Below, piece by piece: positions 7,818-15,709 of a DNA stretch of 40,078 nucleotides. Position 1 is the first letter of the stretch; every line of letters starts with the position of its first letter. This DNA comes from Paenibacillus tianmuensis. Its GTDB lineage: Bacteria; Bacillota; Bacilli; Paenibacillales; NBRC-103111. The stretch lies in the NCBI RefSeq assembly GCF_900100345.1, contig NZ_FMTT01000051.1:1-40078 (forward strand). Direction: 5' to 3'. The notes beneath the pieces were generated by a model, which saw nothing but the letters and a program-made list of their open reading frames with translations, was not told the DNA's origin and made no database searches. The translations under genes and the position numbers were made by a program.

Positions 7818-8546
7818 TTAGAAATCACATTCATCTATTGTATTGGTCAACTCAGCCCATCTAGCCGATAATAACTTTGCATAATCCAGAGAAAATAATC
7901 CATAGTATCCTAATGAATATCCGTCATTCACCTCTATTAATAGTGTTTGCCCTTTATCTGTTAATCCAAAATCTACTGCATATCCTTTAGGGGCAGTTTT
8001 GTATTCTGCGACAACATCTTCAACAACTTTATAATCGTATTGTGCTCTCCAATCGCCTCTATATCTTCGAATGTCTAAAATCCTTCCGTATCTAACAAAA
8101 CATCTCCATTCTGCTACAAAATTCACAACCTCCGAACATAATATCTCTGGATCTTCGCCATATGTACCACAGCCAATTAAATCCTTAGTACTTCTAACTA
8201 CTACCCCTGTAAATTTTTTATCCTCTACTGGTTTTATAAATACATTCCAATTCTCAGGGTTGTTTGCGATTATGCTTAGTTTGGAATCCCAAACCTTTCG
8301 ACCTAGGTATCCCTTCAATTCTTCTGGATAATCAATTTCAGGTGTAATTATATTATGTTTAAAAAGTACTTTTCTAACATCGTCAACATAGCTAACAACT
8401 ATATCTTCTTTTTTACTATCAGATAATTCTTCTATATTTTTGAAATAGTTGATTTCAATTCCCATTTGTTTAAATCCGTCATAGGCTGCATAAAAGTTGT
8501 GGCTTGCAATTTCGTTGTCAAAATTTTTTCTTATATATATCTTCAT
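7818..8546 (-). CDS. ATP-grasp domain protein (DUF4343-like)
   Basis: The product is 242 residues from ATG 8546, with an AGGTGC ribosome binding site. The N-terminus is the small pre-ATP-grasp domain. VFIKPVEDKKFTG carries the nucleotide-binding Lys, VAEWRCFVRYGRILDIR the central strands, and LLIEVNDGYSLGYYGL the metal-binding E-x-N. This arrangement matches DUF4343-type ATP-grasp proteins, which are recurrent in toxin-immunity neighbourhoods. Members are presumed amide or peptide ligases; the substrate is unknown. Confidence 0.7.
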   Translation of the reverse strand: MKIYIRKNFDNEIASHNFYAAYDGFKQMGIEINYFKNIEELSDSKKEDIVVSYVDDVRKVLFKHNIITPEIDYPEELKGYLGRKVWDSKLSIIANNPENWNVFIKPVEDKKFTGVVVRSTKDLIGCGTYGEDPEILCSEVVNFVAEWRCFVRYGRILDIRRYRGDWRAQYDYKVVEDVVAEYKTAPKGYAVDFGLTDKGQTLLIEVNDGYSLGYYGLFSLDYAKLLSARWAELTNTIDECDF

Positions 8547-8566
8547 TTAAGCACCTATATTCAAAG

Positions 8567-8852
8567 TTAACTTGTAAAGGTTCCGCAATGATCTCGGTCT
8601 GGTCGCTGCTTATTTACTTTTTCAAAAACACTAATTGCTTTCTCGAGAATCCGAATCTCATCTGCAAATTTACCCTGTCTTCTGTAGATAATACTCAGTC
8701 GATCATATGGGAAGCTACCATCAAAACCTTTCTCAAGATTTTCTTCATAAAGTAGTAGCTTCATCAACTTTACCTTCTTTTTCAAGTACCTTTCCCAGAA
8801 GATTCTGATCTACACTCACTTTAAATGAATTCCCTTCCCATGAAAGTTCATC
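8567..8852 (-). pseudogene. TPR-type protein fragment with frameshift
   Basis: One minus-strand frame reads DELSWEGNSFKVSVDQNLLG.. to GKVDEATTL. A second continues with YEENLEKGFDGSFPYDRLSI.. and LEKAISVFEKV to 8567. Both fit a single C-terminal TPR helical repeat, with one base missing at the join near 8757. No N-terminal part exists upstream, because the frame closes inside the gene ending at 8857. It is the tail of a larger TPR protein, now dead. Confidence 0.6.
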
Positions 8853-8856
8853 CTGT

Positions 8857-9012
8857 TTATTCGATATATACTTCTAACTCAAACTGTCCCAGTTCTGGCA
8901 TCACAATTTGGACATTGATTTCTGTTCCATCTTCCAGTTTTAAAATTAGTTCATCTTTAAGTTCAGATATTGAAGCCGCGACAACTTTCTTATTGATGAT
9001 TTTATCGAACAT
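8857..9012 (-). CDS. small protein, 51 residues (tiny operon, third gene)
   Basis: ATG 9012 has GGAAAGGAAG upstream. The product MFDKIINKKVVAASISELKD.. ends QFELEVYIE. Alternating hydrophobic and charged residues suggest a small beta-sheet protein. It overlaps the end of the 41-residue gene (stop at 9002) by 11 bases, a typical sign of translational coupling. I do not recognise the family. Confidence 0.65.
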   Translation of the reverse strand: MFDKIINKKVVAASISELKDELILKLEDGTEINVQIVMPELGQFELEVYIE

Positions 9013-9127
9013 ATTTATAGTGCTTCCTTTCCTCATAAAAGTCAGTTTGCATTACCTTTATAACCATAATTATTGATCCAACGGCCCAAGCAAACGACCA
9101 TGCAAACATTGTCTTTGGATCGAACAT
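9002..9127 (-). CDS. small membrane protein, 41 residues (tiny operon, second gene)
   Basis: TGGAGG lies 5 bases before ATG 9127. It encodes MFDPKTMFAWSFAWAVGSII.. with one membrane segment (about residues 8-27) and a charged C-terminus FYEERKHYKYVR. Gap to the first gene is 22 bp; overlap with the third gene is 11 bp. Single-span peptides of this size can be toxins, antitoxins or regulators, and nothing here decides which. Confidence 0.65.
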   Translation of the reverse strand: MFDPKTMFAWSFAWAVGSIIMVIKVMQTDFYEERKHYKYVR

Positions 9128-9149
9128 TCGAACCTCCATGAAATAAGTT

Positions 9150-9257
9150 TCATCCCCATTCATTCATACAGCGGGGGCAGAATTTTTGGGCAGTAAGCGC
9201 TGAAGCGTCGAATCTTAACTTGAGAGAATCGAGAAACCAATTTGGCCATTGTTTCAT
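9150..9257 (-). CDS. small CxxC protein, 35 residues (tiny operon, first gene)
   Basis: ACGGAGGGA sits 9 bases before ATG 9257. It encodes MKQWPNWFLDSLKLRFDASA.. and ends KFCPRCMNEWG. One CPRC knuckle near the C-terminus could bind a metal only as a dimer or with partners. It is the first of three closely packed small genes reading towards 8857. The upstream stretch 9258-9444 shows nothing else I can support. Confidence 0.65.
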   Translation of the reverse strand: MKQWPNWFLDSLKLRFDASALTAQKFCPRCMNEWG

Positions 9258-9444
9258 AGGAAAATCCCTCCGTTCTTTGAGTGTGTGTAACTTAACTCGG
9301 AGAGGGTGGCAAGTTGTTTATCCGCCGCGCTGTTTTAATAAAACCTACTTCAAGGAATGAAGAGCGATTCTGCCATCCATTTTAACAAGTGCTGCTTAAA
9401 GGAAAGGCGGTGTGCTTTAGAAGTACGAATTGTTTAATCTAAAC

Positions 9445-10203
9445 TCAATTACATTTAAGTTTCCGAAAACGAAGATACAGAAGCAATGCTAATACAAGAC
9501 CGATCAAAAAGGTGCCTGTAGGGTAAAGTAAAGGGAAAAATATGGATGGAAGCCTGTAAGCAATGTCAGATTTATATCCTATCCAAGAAGACGATTGTGA
9601 AGAAGAAAGAACCAATTTTAACCCTAGTAAATGATCTCCTCTTTCTAAATAACTAAACAGTTCTTCATTCACTTGCTGATCTTCATTTACATACAATATC
9701 CTCCATTTTTGAGATGTGGTATCTCCCCTTTGCCAATTATCTGCTATTCTTTGGACAATAGCAATTTGCTCCATATTATTTTTGTTGTCTTTAACTTTCA
9801 GCAAGTTGAGCCAAGATAAGTAATCGCTATCCTTTGTAATATTTTGAGGCAGCCAAGCTTGGGTTGGAAATGACTGCTCTCTTCCGTTAACTTTAATCGT
9901 GACTTGCATAACATGCAGAGTGTCGTTATCAAGTCTGCTTTTAGGGGCGACAACGCCAGTGTCCCTCGTTAAAACCTCTATAATATTACCTTTCCATTGA
10001 ATTGGCGAAGCAAGTTCATAGGAATACTGATCTGCATTTTGGTGACGCGTATTCCATACATCAATCACTTCTTCTATTTTATATCTGGAATTCAAATAAC
10101 GATCCAAAACCATTTCTTGAATGATTAAAAACAATGGATATATGGATACACCAATAAAAAACAAACTCATCATCGTGATTAGAAAAATCTTTTTTCTAGT
10201 CAT
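9445..10203 (-). CDS. bitopic membrane protein with extracytoplasmic domain (possible immunity)
   Basis: The product is 252 residues from ATG 10203, with GGAG 8 bases upstream. There is an N-terminal membrane segment (about residues 7-27, IFLITMMSLFFIGVSIYPLF), a soluble domain of about 195 residues, and a C-terminal membrane segment (about 228-246, FLIGLVLALLLYLRF). A paralogue lies at 16115-16864 and a decayed tail copy at 16017-16100. Shared marks are TRDTGVVAPK / TEDTGIVAPK, SQKWRI.Y and GFKSD / GYKSD. It follows toxin 2 and a lipoprotein in one transcription unit. A membrane-anchored immunity protein against a toxin acting outside the cytoplasm is a reasonable guess, not shown. Confidence 0.6.
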   Translation of the reverse strand: MTRKKIFLITMMSLFFIGVSIYPLFLIIQEMVLDRYLNSRYKIEEVIDVWNTRHQNADQYSYELASPIQWKGNIIEVLTRDTGVVAPKSRLDNDTLHVMQVTIKVNGREQSFPTQAWLPQNITKDSDYLSWLNLLKVKDNKNNMEQIAIVQRIADNWQRGDTTSQKWRILYVNEDQQVNEELFSYLERGDHLLGLKLVLSSSQSSSWIGYKSDIAYRLPSIFFPLLYPTGTFLIGLVLALLLYLRFRKLKCN

Positions 10204-10252
10204 AGTTCATTCTCCAAGTCCCTTGCCCTTAAAAACCATCAACTCATTGCAA

Positions 10253-11125
10253 CTATTGTAACAATTCATTTGGAATATTTATAATTCGAACCTCATTCCC
10301 GCTTGGTTGTCCGACTGTTGCCATAATAATCTGGTTACTGATTGGGGACCAATCCATATACGATGCATTATCAGGTAATGGAAGCATAGCGGGCTCTTTG
10401 TCGCTTCCAATTTTATAAATAAATAAATTTTGTGTATCACCGGGCAATTGCGCGGCGAAAGCAAGGAATTTTCCATCTGAAGACCAGCAATAGCTATATA
10501 TTACTTCAAATTGCAAACGCTCGATTCGTTCAACTTTGCGGGTCGCTATATCGTATAACATAACGTTATCCATTAATATCCCCCGGCTTTTTTTCGTTGA
10601 ACTTTCCAAAAATAAAATGCGGTCTCCTCGGGGGGAAAGCATAAATTTTCTTCCGGTCGATAATGGTATTTCCAACTCGTTTAAGCTTTTCGGTTCAGTT
10701 AATCGTTGCGTTCCAACACCGCGCTCATCCATACCTAAATAGGCTATTTGATCATGAACTGCTAAGGTATTAGACCATGGAACGCTTTTTGAAAATATTG
10801 AATTTTGTTCCTTTTCCAAATCAAAAATCCCTAAAATACCTCGAACCACTTTGTCATCCGACATAAAGTATAAAATTTTTTTTGAATCTATCCATGCGAT
10901 TTTAGTTATGTCTGAAAGAAGCTCTCTATTTTTACCAGAACTCAAATTCTTAACCCAAAGTTCGTTATCTTTTATGTACGAAATTTGCTTTCCGTCTGGG
11001 GACCACTTTACCTGTGAAAAATGTGACCCTTTCCAATCAGGCCGAATAATCGCGGTATCTGAGGAGGGGACACCTTCAGGTGAACACCCTAACAACAGCA
11101 ATAACATTGCTAGCACCCTAATCAT
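10253..11125 (-). CDS. lipoprotein with TolB/WD40-like beta-propeller
   Basis: ATG 11125 has GAGGTGA 5 bases upstream and gives a proper lipoprotein signal, MIRVLAMLLLLLGC with the lipobox Cys at residue 14. An earlier ATG at 11170 would bury it. The mature protein of about 277 residues has repeated blades with the SPDGKQISYI / SPRGDRILFL / SSDGKFLAFA / SPISNQIIMA motif, typical of TolB-type propellers. It should sit on the outer face of the membrane. The stop of the preceding frame (11131) lies inside its ribosome binding site, indicating coupling to toxin 2. It probably acts with the bitopic protein downstream. Confidence 0.7.
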   Translation of the reverse strand: MIRVLAMLLLLLGCSPEGVPSSDTAIIRPDWKGSHFSQVKWSPDGKQISYIKDNELWVKNLSSGKNRELLSDITKIAWIDSKKILYFMSDDKVVRGILGIFDLEKEQNSIFSKSVPWSNTLAVHDQIAYLGMDERGVGTQRLTEPKSLNELEIPLSTGRKFMLSPRGDRILFLESSTKKSRGILMDNVMLYDIATRKVERIERLQFEVIYSYCWSSDGKFLAFAAQLPGDTQNLFIYKIGSDKEPAMLPLPDNASYMDWSPISNQIIMATVGQPSGNEVRIINIPNELLQ

Positions 11126-11130
11126 ATTTG

Positions 11131-11355
11131 TCACCTCGGAGCTAAGTCTCTTAAATATTTTGGTACCCATTCCTCTACATCCCAGAATGGTTTCGTTGCC
11201 GAATCGTCGGATGTGGCAGGATAATGCTTAGGATACTCAAAAGCTTCTGAATCCATCAGATAATTAATGGTTCCCAAAAATGAAGGTACATCTGCGATTT
11301 TGTTCACTTCCTGTTCCATAGAGCTTGATTGGGAGTACTCATAAACTTTTTCCAT
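11131..11355 (-). pseudogene. frame-shifted tail of toxin 2 (or separate 74-codon ORF)
   Basis: The frame from ATG 11355 reads MEKVYEYSQSSSMEQEVNKI.. and ends WVPKYLRDLAPR at TGA 11131-11133, exactly inside the ribosome binding site of the lipoprotein gene. It overlaps the last 17 codons of the toxin 2 frame. No ribosome binding site precedes its ATG and a TGA lies three codons upstream. Its protein-like composition and end point suggest it is the original C-terminus of toxin 2, cut off by an indel between 11304 and 11362. A short independent gene is the alternative. Confidence 0.5.
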
Positions 11356-12344
11356 CTTATTTCATACTCTGACCAAATTTCCTCTTGTTTCGTACCCGGT
11401 TTTGTAATAAAAGCTTGTTGCGCCCAATAGATATCGGCAATCATTTGAGCATTTATCGACTTCCAATAAGCGGACTCAGTTGATTTTGCTATTCTAGTAG
11501 AATTTAGTTCCCACTCCATGAATCCAACAATATCTTTACCAAAGTTTATTTTTATTTCATTTGTACTCGGATTTGGATAGTGTTTACCCTGATATTTCTT
11601 GAAAAATTTATCCACATATTTGATCCTTTTTTCGGGATCATTCAATATTTCTTGCAGGTCTTTAGGAATTTTAACACAGTGACTGGAATTATCACAGGGG
11701 GCAGCGTCGGAATAAGTTATCCCGTCAATTATTGCCCTACACCAAGTTTGACTTGAGTCGCTTGAGCTACCGCCTTCAATCCCAAAAGCCTCTTCCGCAT
11801 ATGCATATCTTATTGATCTTGTTGATTCAGCAAACTCGATCTTTGATGCGCCGGATAAGATCGTAAAGTGGTCTCTTTTTTCTTTTTTGAATTTTTGCTG
11901 CATAGATTCAGCCGTACCAAACTGAATACTATCCAATTGATCCCGCTTCTGTCTTACAACAAGCTCAAACTCTAATACCCCTTTCAAGCCATTAACCTCT
12001 TTTTGATATATATGAACGTATGCATGTGTAAATTTGACCTCTCGAATCGTCTTTTCGTGTCTCACGATTCGTACGGTCACGCTTCGATAATAATCATTGC
12101 CCGGCCTATATTCAGTAAGCGCCCATGCATACAGCGTATTGGAGTTGTCCGTATCTTGTTCCACAGGAGGAAGCAGTCGGAGCGGGATTTCACCTCGTAT
12201 CTGAATCGAGTGCTCTGCATTATATGCTTTGGCTAAAAAATCTGCCGGACTTGTGTTGGTATAGTTGTAGCCAGTAATTTGCCCATTGCCAAGCTTAATC
12301 GGCTGACCACCGGATTCTCGTTCTACCCTCAATAAAATGCTCAT
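11304..12344 (-). CDS. polymorphic-toxin-like protein 2, constant N-terminus plus unrecognised C-terminus
   Basis: The product is 346 residues from ATG 12344. Residues 1-142 match toxin 1 almost completely; from residue 143 (after DQLDSIQFG) the sequence is unique. The C-terminal region includes RSIRYAYAEEAFGIEG, a segment with three Cys (TWC, APC, SHC) and GKDIVGFMEWELNSTRIAKS. I recognise no toxin family. The frame ends abruptly at 11304, while another frame continues to 11131, so about 58 further residues may have been lost to a frameshift. It is followed by a lipoprotein and a bitopic membrane protein in the same direction. Confidence 0.65.
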   Translation of the reverse strand: MSILLRVERESGGQPIKLGNGQITGYNYTNTSPADFLAKAYNAEHSIQIRGEIPLRLLPPVEQDTDNSNTLYAWALTEYRPGNDYYRSVTVRIVRHEKTIREVKFTHAYVHIYQKEVNGLKGVLEFELVVRQKRDQLDSIQFGTAESMQQKFKKEKRDHFTILSGASKIEFAESTRSIRYAYAEEAFGIEGGSSSDSSQTWCRAIIDGITYSDAAPCDNSSHCVKIPKDLQEILNDPEKRIKYVDKFFKKYQGKHYPNPSTNEIKINFGKDIVGFMEWELNSTRIAKSTESAYWKSINAQMIADIYWAQQAFITKPGTKQEEIWSEYEIRWKKFMSTPNQALWNRK

Positions 12345-12636
12345 ATTGCATATCTCCCTTTAGGCTATTGGCTAACCTAGCAAGTCGTTATCTTATTTAT
12401 ATCGGATATATACGACTTCTATTTAATGTAAATTTCAACACACTTTCGGAGATTTGGGAAGGGGATATTTGAGAAGCGTTCTGCGATCTGTTGCTCGGTT
12501 TTGGCTTGCAAGCTCATTTCCATATTTGAATTTTAGCAGTATACTATACAGTATGGAACAATGAGTATCGGCATCGGGGATATCCCAATCACCGTCTCGA
12601 TACATGTGGAGTGCGTGGTAAGGATATATCGGGAGG
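11918..12636. repeat. toxin-head module, copy 2 of 3
   Basis: Codons 1-142 of toxin 2 and the divergent region to the GGGAGG element. Compared with copy 1 it has a 35-45 bp insertion around 12475-12510 (TTCTGCGATCTGTTGCTCGG..) between the conserved TTTGAGAAGC and AGCTCATTTCC blocks. Otherwise the promoter zone, the inverted repeat and the right-end element (12606-12636) are preserved. It is in direct orientation with copies 1 and 3. Confidence 0.85.
12517..12545 (+). promoter_or_regulatory. sigma-A-type promoter of the SEC-C operon, module 2
   Basis: TTTCCA (12517-12522), 17-base spacer, TATACT (12540-12545), overlapping the inverted repeat ATACT-ATAC-AGTAT. About 100 bases separate it from the start codon at 12644. 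Confidence 0.55.
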
Positions 12637-12643
12637 AATGATA

Positions 12644-13438
12644 ATGAGCAAACTCGTGTTGAAATCTGAGACTCAGAATGAATGGGAAGATCTCATGCAA
12701 GAAGGATATACCCATTCAATGAAAAGAAACTCTGTAGAGGCAGTACGCGTATGGACGGAGCTTTGGAACAGAATTCGTGATGTATTAAAGGCGGACGACA
12801 ACATCAGCATGGAAGATATAGACGGTGCATTTCATGGCATGCAGAGTATTTATAATTGGACAACTGATTTTGAAATGGAATTGGGAAATGCCTCTAAGAA
12901 AGATAAAAGCTTTGCCCAAACCCGAATCGAATTCTGCAAGGCGTATATAACCAAGTACAGAGACAAAAGTGAATCAAACCTTGAAGGAATGAAATGGGCT
13001 TTATGTGAATCGTACTTTGATTTGGGGGAAATAGAAGAAGGAGAACGTCTATTCCAAAAGTATCTTGAAGAATCCCCGACATCGGGATGGGGTTGGATTG
13101 GTTGGTCTGATCAATACAGCCTCTTCGCTAAGAAACACAATAAAGATAATGATAAGGCAATACAGATATTAGAGAAGGCTCTTGAAATTGAAGGGCTACA
13201 AGATCGTTTTTATGCATTGGAACGGCTTGAAGATTTATATATGAAAGTGGGAAGACAACAAGAAGCGACTGAAGTTAGAAAACATCTAGATCAAATGAAA
13301 GCAAAGAACGCAGTTCGCCCCAAAGTAGCGCTGCCTCCCATGATAAAAGCAGTTCCCGTTACAAGTGTTAAGATTGGACGCAACGATCCTTGTACTTGCG
13401 GAAGCGGTCAAAAATATAAGAAATGCTGCGGAAGGTAA
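12644..13438 (+). CDS. TPR-like protein with C-terminal SEC-C zinc motif
   Basis: ATG 12644 is chosen for its spacing (7 bases) from GGGAGG in the conserved element; ATG 12638 is too close. The product is 264 residues. The body is helical with TPR-type segments around residues 115-235 (ALCESYFDLGEIEEGERLF, AIQILEKALEIEGLQDRFYA). The last 20 residues, [20 protein letters not shown], are a complete SEC-C zinc-binding motif. That tail, including its DNA, is shared with the otherwise unrelated DUF1186 protein at 17377-18276. It is followed 7 bp later by the 13446 gene. It may be the immunity or adaptor arm of the module. Confidence 0.7.
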   Translation: MSKLVLKSETQNEWEDLMQEGYTHSMKRNSVEAVRVWTELWNRIRDVLKADDNISMEDIDGAFHGMQSIYNWTTDFEMELGNASKKDKSFAQTRIEFCKAYITKYRDKSESNLEGMKWALCESYFDLGEIEEGERLFQKYLEESPTSGWGWIGWSDQYSLFAKKHNKDNDKAIQILEKALEIEGLQDRFYALERLEDLYMKVGRQQEATEVRKHLDQMKAKNAVRPKVALPPMIKAVPVTSVKIGRNDPCTCGSGQKYKKCCGR

Positions 13439-13445
13439 AGAAGTC

Positions 13446-13826
13446 ATGAATAAGCGTTGGTTAAGCAACCCCAAGCCTGCTAAACTGAGTGCATCGGATA
13501 AAAGTAGGCTTGAATCTGTCGTCAGCCAATTCATATCGGGGTCTTCGCATCTCAGTGAAATTGTATACCGCGTTGATATCAAAGCAGGGCGAATTTATTT
13601 GTATCGGCTGCATGAACAATTCGGCTGGGATAAGCCTGACGTACAATTCATCAAACCCTTAATTGATGGGAAATATGCGGAGTTTCCTATGGCACGTATC
13701 ACTTTGTTTGATACAATTGGAGAAACGTGTGAAGCGGATTATCAGAGACATACAGGGCAGTGGGTGAATATATTTTCAGGCAATATTACGGAGTGTTTGT
13801 CTTTTATTGAAGAGAACGAGCAATAG
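13446..13826 (+). CDS. conserved partner protein of the SEC-C gene, copy A
   Basis: The product is 126 residues from ATG 13446; the ribosome binding site GGAAGG overlaps the end of the SEC-C gene. It begins MNKRWLSNPKPAKLSASDKS and is about 95% identical to the product at 18286-18675. The stop TAG here replaces TGG (Trp) in the other copy, so copy A lacks the last three residues WFQ. There are no Cys and no membrane segment. I do not recognise the family. Its strict linkage to a SEC-C tail suggests the two act together. Confidence 0.7.
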   Translation: MNKRWLSNPKPAKLSASDKSRLESVVSQFISGSSHLSEIVYRVDIKAGRIYLYRLHEQFGWDKPDVQFIKPLIDGKYAEFPMARITLFDTIGETCEADYQRHTGQWVNIFSGNITECLSFIEENEQ

Positions 13827-13870
13827 TTTCAATAACGGAATAAGTGCGTGGTAAGGATATATCGGGAGGA
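13446..13870 (+). repeat. partner-gene repeat, copy A (copy B at 18286-18698)
   Basis: The partner gene and about 40 bp after it recur at 18286-18698, in direct orientation 4.84 kb away. The shared 3' flank contains the AGTGCGTGGTAAGGAT element; in copy A it is complete through GGGAGGA (13843-13870) but no gene follows. Confidence 0.8.
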
Positions 13871-13901
13871 TTGAACTTAATATACTAATTTATCTATAGG
13901 G

Positions 13902-13938
13902 AGAACCTCTGAACTCCTTAAGAGGAGGTTCTTTTTTT
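13902..13938 (+). terminator. rho-independent terminator closing the module 2 plus-strand arm
   Basis: GAACCTC (13903-13909), a 15-base loop, GAGGTTC (13925-13931), then seven T. It comes 32 bp after the orphan ribosome-binding-site element. Confidence 0.7.
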
Positions 13939-13970
13939 ATCATTTTTTAACTTTTGGAATATTTCGGATA

Positions 13971-14783
13971 TTGTTCTTGGGTCGTTTATTGCGCGAGGTG
14001 AGAAGATGCAAATTGTTAAGCAAAGAATCATATTTGTTTATTCTTAGGCTGCAAGGTCGTGTGTACGCGATCGAACCTCGGGATCAGTTCGTGATGGATC
14101 CGGATTCTTCCGGCTTTGCCATCCATGGCGATCAGCATGGAGCGAGCTATAACCATCACTACCGGCAAAAGGGGTTCCACCCGCTGTTTTGCTTTGACGG
14201 CTTGACCGGCGATTGTTTGAAAGCCGAGCTCCGCGCAGGGAATGTATACACCTCTCGTCAAGTGGTTCGCTTCATGGGGCCTGTTCTGACGCACTACGAA
14301 ACGTGGGCGCCGGAAGCCCTCATTGTACTGCGCGGGGACAGCGGCTTTGCCGTACCGGAACTGCTCGAGCTCGCCGAGACCAAAGGCCATAAGTACGCTA
14401 TTCGCCTCAAAGCCAACGCCCGCCTGCAAAAAGCGGCGCAGGCGATGGCCGACCAAATGCTGAATCCGGATAAGCTGCATGAGTGGCAGCTCCAATACCG
14501 AGAGTTTCAATATCAAGCGGATTCATGGAGTCATGCCCGCCGGGTGGTTGTGAAGATGGAGTGTCCTGCGGGCGAACTCCACTTTCAGTTCACGTTTATC
14601 GCCACGAACATGACGGTGTCTCCGAAGTATGTCGTTCGCTTCTACTTTCAGCGCGGTCACATGGAAAATTTCATCAAGGAAGCCAAGAACGGATTCGCCT
14701 GCAACAAGATGAGCAGCACCGATTTTGAAACCAACGTCATGAAACTGCAATTGGCCATGTTGGCATACAATTTGCGCTCATGA
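13971..14783 (+). pseudogene. IS1380-family transposase, truncated at both ends
   Basis: From about residue 25 the frame is an IS1380-type DDE transposase: MDPDSSGFAIHGDQHGASYN (first Asp), HYRQKGFHPLFCFDGLTGD, LRGDSGFAVPELLEL (second Asp), YAIRLKANARLQKAAQAM and RGHMENFIKEAKNGFACNKM (the Glu). The N-terminal DNA-binding region and the C-terminal ~60 residues are missing. GC content is visibly higher than in the neighbouring genes. GAATATTTCGG occurs just before (about 13956) and just after (about 14785), possibly a footprint. It cannot be active. Confidence 0.75.
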
Positions 14784-15136
14784 ATATTTCGGGTTTACAA
14801 CTATAATAATTTTCTCCACTATGTATGTAATACTGTTCAAACGCAGTTACATTTTATTGCGCAAGAACCGAGTATCATGAATTTCATAAAAACCTTAGGC
14901 GCGTCAGATGACCGTAAACCCATATGGCTCTTTTCATCGACACTAGCCACTGGGTACTTCATTTATTATCGTTTGCTAACAAGCCGCTGAGCGCGTCTAA
15001 TGACGGAATAGACGTTTAGCCTAAACGTTATACTGCTTGAAGCGGTTCAGGCATAAGAGCCGGCAAGTTAAACCATCAAGCATGAAACCGTCTATATCTC
15101 CTTCGATGTACTGCAAGACAAGATGATTCAATAAGC
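14784..15136. other. gene-free stretch with weak ORF traces
   Basis: No supported gene. A plus-strand frame from ATG 14877 (MNFIKTLGASDDRKPIWLFS.. to RLLTSR, 37 residues) and a short frame ending FDVLQDKMIQ near 15132 look protein-like but lack ribosome binding sites. They are probably debris from deletion of the IS1380 neighbourhood. Confidence 0.4.
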
Positions 15137-15258
15137 AACATAACATGGAAAGATAATGAATTTGGTGAATTGACATATTACAAAGGTAAGGTTTAAATGA
15201 AGTGGAAGTGTTTATTTCAAACGGAAAATTTGAAGGAGGTAAATATATATGGGACTAG
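15137..15258 (+). pseudogene. frameshifted gene tail upstream of the GNAT gene
   Basis: One frame reads NITWKDNEFGELTYYKGKV and stops at TAA. Shifted by one base it continues LNEVEVFISNGKFEGG.., running into the GNAT start. It looks like the tail of a small beta-rich protein with one indel. The family is not recognised. Confidence 0.35.
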
Positions 15259-15695
15259 AGGTTGATCTATATTCGTTGAAATACGACATGCTTGATGAAT
15301 GTGTTGATTTATTCATTGACACTTTCTCAAAAGAACCTTGGAATGATGTCTATGAGTCAAGAAAACAAGTTGTAGATTTTTTTGAGAATTACATGAAAAA
15401 CAATTATTTTGTTGGTTACGTTCTAAAAATAGACGATGAAATTGTTGGATTGAGCCTAGGCGCAAAAAGGCCATGTCTAAAAGGAATGGAATATTTCATT
15501 GATCAATTTTGTGTAAGTGAAAAATTCCAAGGACAAGGAGCAGGTAGCAAGTTTCTAGAGCTTATCGAATCTGACATTAAAAAGCAGGATATAAATATTA
15601 TCGTGTTAACAACTTCCAAGGGATTCCCATCAGAAAAATTTTATATTAAAAATGGATTCAAAATATCTGATAATGCAATTCTTCTTGCCAAGTGA
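15249..15695 (+). CDS. GNAT-family N-acetyltransferase
   Basis: The product is 148 residues from ATG 15249 with GAAGGAGG 9 bases upstream. The N-terminal EPWNDVYES and the core FVGYVLKIDDEIVGLSLG lead to motif A, FCVSEKFQGQGAGSKFLELI, whose Q-G-Q-G-A-G is the acetyl-CoA pyrophosphate loop. The C-terminal FYIKNGFKI is motif B. The opening resembles small aminoglycoside 6'-N-acetyltransferase-like GNATs, but substrate cannot be told from sequence. It is monocistronic, lying among relicts. Role in drug resistance or toxin modification is open. Confidence 0.75.
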   Translation: MGLEVDLYSLKYDMLDECVDLFIDTFSKEPWNDVYESRKQVVDFFENYMKNNYFVGYVLKIDDEIVGLSLGAKRPCLKGMEYFIDQFCVSEKFQGQGAGSKFLELIESDIKKQDINIIVLTTSKGFPSEKFYIKNGFKISDNAILLAK

Positions 15696-15709
15696 GCATA
15701 CATGTATAA

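Noticed and set aside
7575..7871. 98-codon plus-strand frame
   Set aside because: It is antisense to the 53-residue gene and the ATP-grasp gene end; composition is that of a shadow.
14028..14516. 162-codon minus-strand frame in the IS1380 fragment
   Set aside because: The plus-strand frame carries all transposase motifs; this is its shadow.
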